A stretch of 64,000 nt of DNA, from positions 12,965 to 76,964 of the forward strand of contig JAEYYX010000015.1 in NCBI GenBank assembly GCA_023428245.1. The letters run 5' to 3'. This DNA is from Pseudomonadota bacterium. GTDB taxonomy: Bacteria; Myxococcota_A; Polyangia; Polyangiales; Polyangiaceae. Made by a program: the position numbers and the translations under genes. Of the stretch, positions 58,218-64,000 are shown one piece after another; the first letter of the stretch is position 1; every line of letters starts with the position of its first letter. Under the pieces are notes generated by a model. The model saw only the letters and a program-made list of their open reading frames with translations, searched no databases and had not been told where the DNA came from.

Positions 58218-60995
58218 ATGAGTGAGCGCGTCATGGCGACGCCGCTGCCTCCTCCGGGCTCGAGTTCGACCCTCTACCTGGTCGACCTGAGCAGCTACCT
58301 CCTTCGCGCGTATCATGCCGTCGTCCCGCTCAGCTCGCCCAAAGGCGAGCCGACCCACGCGGTCCACGGCCTTGTGAACATGCTCGAGCGGCTCTTTCGC
58401 ACCCGGGAGCCAGCGCTCTTGGCGGTGGCCATGGACTCCGGGCGGGAGACGTTCCGGCGCGAGATTTACCCGGCCTACAAAGCAACGCGTCCTCCTGCTC
58501 CTCCCGACTTGCGGGTGCAGATGCAGCGGGCCGAGGCGATTGTGCGGGCCTGGGGACTCACGGTCTTCAAACAGGAAGGTGTCGAGGCGGATGACTTGAT
58601 CGCGTCCGTTTGCGTTTGGGCTACCGAGAACGGGCTCTCGGTCGTGATCGTGGGCGCTGACAAAGACCTGATGCAGCTTGCGTCGCCGTCCGTGACCTTA
58701 TGGGACACGATGCAAAACAAGGTCTACGGTCCCGCCGAGGTCGAAGAAAAGTTCGGCGTGTCGCCCGCCAAGCTCGGAGATCTGCTCGCCCTTACCGGCG
58801 ACACTTCCGACAACATCCCGGGCATTCCCAGCGTGGGGCCAAAAACGGCCCAGAAGTTGCTCCACGAATACGGAGATCTCGAGGGTGTGCTTCGGGCTGC
58901 GCCCACGGTGAGTGGAAACAAGCTCCGGGCGGTCCTTGTCGAGCATGCGGACAACGCTCGGCTGAGCCGGAAGCTCGTTGAGCTCAAGAAGGACTGCCCG
59001 CTCGACATGGGCAACGTCGATCTCAAGCTCTTCCACGGGCGCGAGCGCGATCTGAAGAAGCTCATTTCCATTTACCAGGAGCTCGGTTTCACCCGTCAAC
59101 TCGCGAACCTGAAGGAAGAGCCGGCGCTCGTAGGGCCTGGGGGTGAGGCTCCGCCTGTAGAGCTCCGCGCAGCTCGGCCCGAGGTCGAGACGGCGCCCGC
59201 GGCCAGCGCCGAAGAGCCTTTTTTCGTCACGGTTGTGACCGAGCTCGCAGCGCTTGAGGCGGAGCTCGGAGCGATGGTGAGTGAGCCGTTTGCGTTTGAG
59301 CTTCTCACGCTCTCGCCGTCGGCGCATCGAGGACCTGTCATAGGCATCGCGTTCACGTCGGAGGCGCGCTCGATCTACGTCCCGCTCGGACATCGTTACC
59401 TCGGCGCTCCTGCGCAGCTTGACCTCGCTGTTTTGGCGGAACGCCTCGGGGCTCTCGATTTTTCGGGGGCTATTGTTTTCGATTTGAAGCGCCAGCTTGT
59501 GCTCGCAGGAGATGCAGGAATCGTCCTGCCCGGTCTCGAACTCGCTCATGACGCCCTGATCGCAGCCTATCTGATCGATCCCGAGCGTCGTCACACACTA
59601 GAGAGTTTGGCCGTCGAGCAGGAGCAGAGTCTCGAAGACTTCCAGGTCTTGAGTCGAGATGGGAAGGTGCGTCGGGACTTCGATGAGCTCATGGTCGACA
59701 CCGCGTCCCATTATGCCAGCTTGCGCGGGAAGGTGACGCTTGGTGCGCAGAGCGAACAGCGGGCGCGCCTCAAGGAGTTCGGGCTCGAGCATCTCTTCGC
59801 GGAGCTCGAGCGGCCTCTCAGCGCGCTCCTCGCAAAGATGGAACAACTCGGCGTTCTCCTCGACGTCGAGGTGCTGAAGACGCTCGGCGGCGATTGTGAT
59901 CTCGAGCTCCAGAGGCTCGAGGCCAGGGCGATTGAGCTTGCCGGCAAGCCTTTTAATGTGAGCTCGCCGAGGCAACTCGAGACGATTCTCTTCGATGAGT
60001 TGAAGCTGAAGCCGCTCCGCCGCACGAAGACAGCCCGCTCGACGGATGCGCAAACTCTCGAGGCGCTCAGCGAGGAGCATCCGCTGCCCGAGGTCATCCT
60101 GGAACATCGCCAGATCGCGAAGCTCAAGGGAACCTACATTGATACGCTACCTGTGCTCGTGAACCCGAAGACAGGGCGCGTACACGGCGCCTGGGAGCAG
60201 GCGGTGGCGGCGACGGGGCGCATCTCTTCGACGGATCCGAACCTCCAGAATATCCCGATCCGAAGCGAACTTGGGCGCAAGATTCGCGCCGCCTTCGTGG
60301 CGCCGGGGGGCCATCGCCTGGTGAGTGCGGACTATTCTCAGATCGAGCTCCGCGTCTTGGCTCACATGTCCCAGGATCCGAAGCTACTCGAGGCTTTCCG
60401 GGAAGGACAAGACATCCATACGCGGACCGCGATGGAGGTCTTCCAGGTGAGCGAAGGCGAAGTGACGCGGGAGATGCGTGCGCGCTCCAAGGCTGTCAAC
60501 TTCGGAGTGATCTACGGTCAAGGGGAGAGTGGCCTCGCCAAGGCGCTCGGTATCGAGCAGAAGGTCGCCGCCGAGTTCATCGCAGCGTACTTCGAGCGTT
60601 ACCAGGGCGTGCGCGCCTTCCTCGATGAGACCCTGCGCATTGCGAGAGAAGGTGGCGCGGTGCAGAGCTTGCTCGGGCGTCGTCGGATCTTGCCGGACAT
60701 CGGGAGCTCGAATCGTCAGAAGCGGCTCGCCGCTGAGCGGATCGCCACGAATATGCCAATTCAGGGCTCTGCGGCCGATATCTTGAAGCTCGCTATGCTC
60801 TCGTTGCAGAGCGACATCACTCCGGGCACGCGCCTCGTCCTGACGGTGCACGACGAACTCGTCTTCGAGGTTCCCGAGGACGAAGTCCCGGAAGCGAAGC
60901 GGATCATCTCCGAGCGGATGAGTCACGCCATCGAGCTCTCCGTGCCTCTCGAGGTGTCCGTGGGCGACGGGCCGAACTGGGCCATGGCTCACTGA
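58218..60995 (+). CDS. polA: DNA polymerase I
   Basis: 925 residues; ATG 58218 or 58233. 5'-3' exonuclease domain (1-290: YLVDLSSYLLRAYHAV, VVIVGADKDLMQL, GDTSDNIPGIPSVGPKTA). A central 3'-5' exonuclease-like domain (about 330-540) in which the metal-binding residues look lost: FELLTL in place of the DxE motif, VFDLKRQ in place of the NLKYD-type motif, YASLRG in place of YxxxD. Polymerase domain: motif A SADYSQIELRVLAHMS, motif B RSKAVNFGVIYGQG, motif C LTVHDELVFEV. It fills gaps and removes RNA primers, probably without proofreading. Confidence 0.97.
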   Translation: MSERVMATPLPPPGSSSTLYLVDLSSYLLRAYHAVVPLSSPKGEPTHAVHGLVNMLERLFRTREPALLAVAMDSGRETFRREIYPAYKATRPPAPPDLRVQMQRAEAIVRAWGLTVFKQEGVEADDLIASVCVWATENGLSVVIVGADKDLMQLASPSVTLWDTMQNKVYGPAEVEEKFGVSPAKLGDLLALTGDTSDNIPGIPSVGPKTAQKLLHEYGDLEGVLRAAPTVSGNKLRAVLVEHADNARLSRKLVELKKDCPLDMGNVDLKLFHGRERDLKKLISIYQELGFTRQLANLKEEPALVGPGGEAPPVELRAARPEVETAPAASAEEPFFVTVVTELAALEAELGAMVSEPFAFELLTLSPSAHRGPVIGIAFTSEARSIYVPLGHRYLGAPAQLDLAVLAERLGALDFSGAIVFDLKRQLVLAGDAGIVLPGLELAHDALIAAYLIDPERRHTLESLAVEQEQSLEDFQVLSRDGKVRRDFDELMVDTASHYASLRGKVTLGAQSEQRARLKEFGLEHLFAELERPLSALLAKMEQLGVLLDVEVLKTLGGDCDLELQRLEARAIELAGKPFNVSSPRQLETILFDELKLKPLRRTKTARSTDAQTLEALSEEHPLPEVILEHRQIAKLKGTYIDTLPVLVNPKTGRVHGAWEQAVAATGRISSTDPNLQNIPIRSELGRKIRAAFVAPGGHRLVSADYSQIELRVLAHMSQDPKLLEAFREGQDIHTRTAMEVFQVSEGEVTREMRARSKAVNFGVIYGQGESGLAKALGIEQKVAAEFIAAYFERYQGVRAFLDETLRIAREGGAVQSLLGRRRILPDIGSSNRQKRLAAERIATNMPIQGSAADILKLAMLSLQSDITPGTRLVLTVHDELVFEVPEDEVPEAKRIISERMSHAIELSVPLEVSVGDGPNWAMAH

Positions 60996-61008
60996 AACAG
61001 GTGCTCCG

Positions 61009-63588
61009 ATGAGTGCACTGCCCATCGACGAGATCCTTCCGCGCGTTCGTGAGCTCGCTCGGGCGACGAACCGCGAAGGTTTCCCTGCGTTGATCATCGA
61101 AGCTCCGCCGGGCGCGGGAAAGACCACCCGGGTTCCTGTGGCGCTTTCCGAGGTGCTCGAGCGCGCCGAGGGGCAGATTTTGGTCACCGAGCCCCGGCGT
61201 GTCGCCGCGAAGCTGAGCGCTGTGCGGGTCGCCGAGGAACAGGGTTCTGTCCTCGGGCAAGAGATCGGCTATCGGGTTCGCTTCGACGAAAAGGCCTCGG
61301 ACGCGTCCAGGGTCGTCTACTTGACTGAAGGCATTCTGCTCCGCCGCTTGATGACCGACGCGGAGCTTCGGGGCGTGCGCGCGGTGGTGTTTGATGAGGT
61401 CCATGAGCGGAGTGCGACTCTTGATCTCTTGCTCGCCCTGTGCTCGCGGCTCGCGGAGCGAAGAAAAGAGCCGCTCCTCTTGGTCGCGATGAGCGCGACG
61501 CTCGATGCCTCTGCGCTCGAGGAATATTGGCCGTCTGCGCCGCGTCTGCGGAGCGAAGGTCGAGCGTATCCTGTCACTGTTCAGTTCCAGAATGGGCCGG
61601 ACGATCGCCCTGTCGAAATCCAGGTTCGGAGCGCGCTCCGCTCGGCGCTCGCCGCGGATGATGGCGGTGATGTCCTCGTATTTTTGCCGGGCGCTCACGA
61701 GATCCGAAGGACAGCTTCGGCGCTCAGCGAGCTCGATGCCGTCGATGTTCTCACGCTCCACGGTGATCAGACTCTCGACGAACAGACGAAGGTGCTCAGG
61801 CCTGCGAGCAAGGGCGAGAAAAAGCGCGTGGTACTCGCGACCAACATCGCTGAGACCTCAGTCACCATCCCCGGTGTGACCACGGTCATCGACTGTGGAC
61901 TTGCACGCGTGCAGCGTTTCGATGCGTTCGCGGGGGTTGAGCGCTTGGTCACGGTTGAGATCAGTCAAGCGCGCCTGACCCAGCGCGCAGGTCGCGCAGG
62001 ACGCACCGGGCCCGGCCGAGTCTTTCGGCTCTTCACGGAGGCGAACTATCTCGCCCGTCCCGCCTCGGACACTCCGGAAATCCGCCGCACAAACCTGGCC
62101 GAGGTCGAGCTTACGCTGCGCGGACTCGGGCTCGAGGCGACGGATGTGCGCTGGCTGACGGAACCCGGTGCGACAGCCTTTCAGCGCGCTCAAGGAGAGC
62201 TCATGCTCACTGGAGCTCTGGATCAGCACGGCGGGTTGACCTCGATCGGGCGCCGCATGCTCGAGTTGCCGCTCCCGCTGCGGGCGGCGCGCTTCTTCGT
62301 CGAAGCGGAAGCCTCGGGGCTTCCGCATGCTCCGCTCCTCGTGGCGCTGCTCTCGGAGCGGGATCCTCTTCAGCGAGCGCGCGACGCGGGAGGGCGCGAG
62401 TCGGGGCCGTCGGACCTCCTCGAGCGACTCGAGCGTGTTCTCGAGGTCGGCAGTCGCGCCGACCCTGATCGGTGCCGCTACCAAGAGCTGGATCGCCACA
62501 CCGTCGCTCAGCTGTATCGGATCGCGAGGCAGCTCGAAGGGCTCGCGAGACGGAGCACCGCGCGAGCGGGTCTCGACCAGGAAGCGCTCTTGACTCGATG
62601 TTTGCTCGCAGCCTTCCCGGACCGCGTCTGTCAGCGGCGCGAGAAAGGGAAGGAACTCCTCAGCGTGGACGGATTTGTCGCTGAGCTCGATGGGTCGAGT
62701 GTGGTGACGGAGGGACGGTACTTGGTCGCGGCGAGCTGGGACGCCCCAGAACGTGCCCGCTCGGGCACCCGCGCGCGCCCGGTGGTACGTTTGGCTCACA
62801 TCGTGAGCGAAGATGAGCTCATGGATCAGCTCGCTGCGCGGGTTGAGGCGCGGGAGACTTTCGAGTGGAACTCTCAGGCCGAGCGCGTCGATGTTCGTTC
62901 TGGGTTTTATCTCGGTGCGCTCACTCTCGATGAGTCGCTCGGTCGGGCTCGCCCTGGACCGGAAGCGGCGCGAGAGCTCATGCGCGTCCTCGTCACGAAA
63001 GGACCGAAGGTCTATGACCCAGAAGCCCGACTCGAAGGACTTCGGGTGCGCCTCGCGCTACTCAAGAAGCTGGCGCCGGACCTCTTGAGCGCACCCGCGA
63101 GGGAGGAACTCCTGAGCCTCGGCGACGACTTGGCCGGGCTCGGGCGCGAGGCACTCGAAGCGGCAGGGATGACCCGCGTCAGCTTGGCGGAGGTTCTCGA
63201 GGTGGAGCTCGATGCGCTTGTCGAGACGACGCGCCTAGTGATGCTGAAATCAGAGCTCGATCGGCTCATGCCGCGGGAGGTGGTGCTCTCGGGGGGGCTA
63301 CGCCTGAAAGTGCACTACGAAGAGGCGAAGCCCCCTTGGATCGAGGCGCGCCTCCAGAACTTCTTCTCCATGGTCGAGACGCCGCGCATCTGCCAGGGAC
63401 GGCTTACGCTCGCCATCCAGCTGCTCGCTCCCAATCACCGCCCCGTGCAAGTGACAAGCGACTTGGCCGGCTTCTGGGAGCGCCACTACCCGACCCTGCG
63501 CAAGGAGCTCATGCGTCGCTACCCGAAGCACCTCTGGCCCGAAGACGGCAAGATCGCGCGCCCTCCGACGCCCGGAAAGATTCGGTAA
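61009..63588 (+). CDS. hrpB: ATP-dependent helicase HrpB
   Basis: 859 residues, usual HrpB length. Motif I APPGAGKTTRVPV (about 31-43), Ia TEPRRVAAK, motif II DEVHERS (about 130), motif III VAMSATLDA, then ATNIAETSVTIPGVTTVIDCG and QRAGRAGRTGPG. A winged-helix/HA2-like region is followed by the HrpB C-terminal domain (YLVAASWDAPERAR; FNSQAERV-like FEWNSQAERVDV; WEARLQNFF-like WIEARLQNFFSM). DEAH-box RNA helicase-like; role in mRNA processing or envelope stress varies by species. The start is 13 bases after polA, so it is likely co-transcribed. Confidence 0.96.
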   Translation: MSALPIDEILPRVRELARATNREGFPALIIEAPPGAGKTTRVPVALSEVLERAEGQILVTEPRRVAAKLSAVRVAEEQGSVLGQEIGYRVRFDEKASDASRVVYLTEGILLRRLMTDAELRGVRAVVFDEVHERSATLDLLLALCSRLAERRKEPLLLVAMSATLDASALEEYWPSAPRLRSEGRAYPVTVQFQNGPDDRPVEIQVRSALRSALAADDGGDVLVFLPGAHEIRRTASALSELDAVDVLTLHGDQTLDEQTKVLRPASKGEKKRVVLATNIAETSVTIPGVTTVIDCGLARVQRFDAFAGVERLVTVEISQARLTQRAGRAGRTGPGRVFRLFTEANYLARPASDTPEIRRTNLAEVELTLRGLGLEATDVRWLTEPGATAFQRAQGELMLTGALDQHGGLTSIGRRMLELPLPLRAARFFVEAEASGLPHAPLLVALLSERDPLQRARDAGGRESGPSDLLERLERVLEVGSRADPDRCRYQELDRHTVAQLYRIARQLEGLARRSTARAGLDQEALLTRCLLAAFPDRVCQRREKGKELLSVDGFVAELDGSSVVTEGRYLVAASWDAPERARSGTRARPVVRLAHIVSEDELMDQLAARVEARETFEWNSQAERVDVRSGFYLGALTLDESLGRARPGPEAARELMRVLVTKGPKVYDPEARLEGLRVRLALLKKLAPDLLSAPAREELLSLGDDLAGLGREALEAAGMTRVSLAEVLEVELDALVETTRLVMLKSELDRLMPREVVLSGGLRLKVHYEEAKPPWIEARLQNFFSMVETPRICQGRLTLAIQLLAPNHRPVQVTSDLAGFWERHYPTLRKELMRRYPKHLWPEDGKIARPPTPGKIR

Positions 63589-63719
63589 GTTCCAAAATCC
63601 ACACCTCGCTTGCGGCGCTTTCGAAGGACCGGAGAAGGTCGGGCGCCCGTTTCGAGCCGAGCACCGGTCACGGAAGGTGCCGGTCGGAGTCCATCGAGTC
63701 GTGGAGCACGCGCACGACG

Positions 63720-64000
63720 GTGACGCTTGCTCGATCAGGTCCGAGTAATCCCAGTACTTCGCCTCGCCAAAGCGGCGCAGCGTGTACAGAGACTGTGGAC
63801 GGTTGGTCCTATCTCGCCCTTTCAGGACGTGCCAATGAGCCTCTTGATGCGCCTCTGGGCTACGAGACACGCAAACAGCTCGCAGATGAGCGAGATTCGG
63901 CCATCGTGGTGTTCGGCCTGGGTCTCGGGCACGCGGTCCGGGCCATCCGAGGCGCAGGAGCACGCATCGCGTTCGTGTTCGAGCCGGACCCAGGCATCGT
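63720..64000 (+). CDS. MptE-like/DUF115 protein, N-terminal fragment (cut by window edge)
   Basis: About 93 residues in an open frame that continues past base 64000. The visible part reads WSYLALSGRANEPLDAPLGY, then VVFGLGLGHAVRAIRGAG, then AFVFEPDPGI. GLGLGHAVRA and VFEPDP match the nucleotide-binding core of the DUF115/MptE-like family, which includes the Maf flagellin glycosyltransferases and pterin diphosphokinase-like proteins. The start is uncertain (GTG 63720, GTG 63795). Without the C-terminus the role remains open. Confidence 0.6.
   Translation, partial: MTLARSGPSNPSTSPRQSGAACTETVDGWSYLALSGRANEPLDAPLGYETRKQLADERDSAIVVFGLGLGHAVRAIRGAGARIAFVFEPDPGI

Noticed and set aside
1..64000. CRISPR arrays, insertion sequences, prophage or rRNA
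   Set aside because: No regularly spaced repeats, transposase, integrase or rRNA signature was seen on either strand.

Overview
The window is a high-GC, gene-dense chromosomal segment that most resembles a myxobacterium (Myxococcota). The argument rests on gene content: a collinear set of gliding-motility (Glt) type genes, myxobacterial-type outer-membrane barrels, many FHA and TPR proteins, a PP2C phosphatase, a sigma-54 activator carrying an FHA domain, and Cys-rich lipoproteins next to standard housekeeping genes (frr, ftsY, tRNA-His, dksA-like, ssb, ihfA, polA, hrpB). No transposase, CRISPR array, prophage or rRNA gene was seen. The species cannot be fixed from the sequence alone.

Region 1 (1-10.9 kb): a truncated SNF2/SWIM helicase, divergent from a metallo-beta-lactamase-fold hydrolase, an AMIN-like secreted protein and a nucleotidyltransferase-like protein. 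Then follow an EEP-family nuclease/phosphatase, frr, a PP2C phosphatase preceded by a possible 11-codon leader peptide, a lipoprotein, tRNA-His(GTG), a HAMP receptor with no output domain, and a HEAT-like protein.

Region 2 (11.1-17.4 kb, mostly minus strand): two tandem outer-membrane beta-barrels downstream of ftsY, a carboxypeptidase-regulatory-like membrane protein, a YraN endonuclease-like protein and a Cys-rich lipoprotein.

Region 3 (17.5-40.6 kb) is the centrepiece. From one good sigma-70-like promoter runs gltC-like, gltD (agmU-like), gltE (aglT-like), gltF-like, gltG (FHA + membrane segment + TonB-like AgmX/PglI domain), an extra TPR lipoprotein, and a 3,469-residue TPR protein of the gltI/agnA type. 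With the two barrels at 11-13 kb and another at 39.8-40.6 kb, most of a trans-envelope gliding (or Nfs-like) complex sits in one 30-kb block. In Myxococcus xanthus these genes are split between at least two loci. The AglRQS motor and GltJ/AgmX are not in the window. Most intercistronic gaps in this block hold a strong hairpin.

Region 4 (40.7-56.8 kb): an FHA sigma-54 activator, a lipoprotein N-acetylmuramoyl-L-alanine amidase, a DksA/TraR zinc-finger protein, an MlaC-like lipid-binding protein, a PilS-like kinase with pilC, a serine hydrolase, a tandem-FHA membrane protein overlapping an SGNH hydrolase, and a convergent operon ssb - Rossmann protein - SGNH lipoprotein. Then come ihfA-merR and a processive GT2 glycosyltransferase.

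Region 5 (56.9-64 kb): an HDOD protein, DNA polymerase I with apparently lost proofreading residues, HrpB helicase, and the start of an MptE/DUF115-like protein cut by the window edge.
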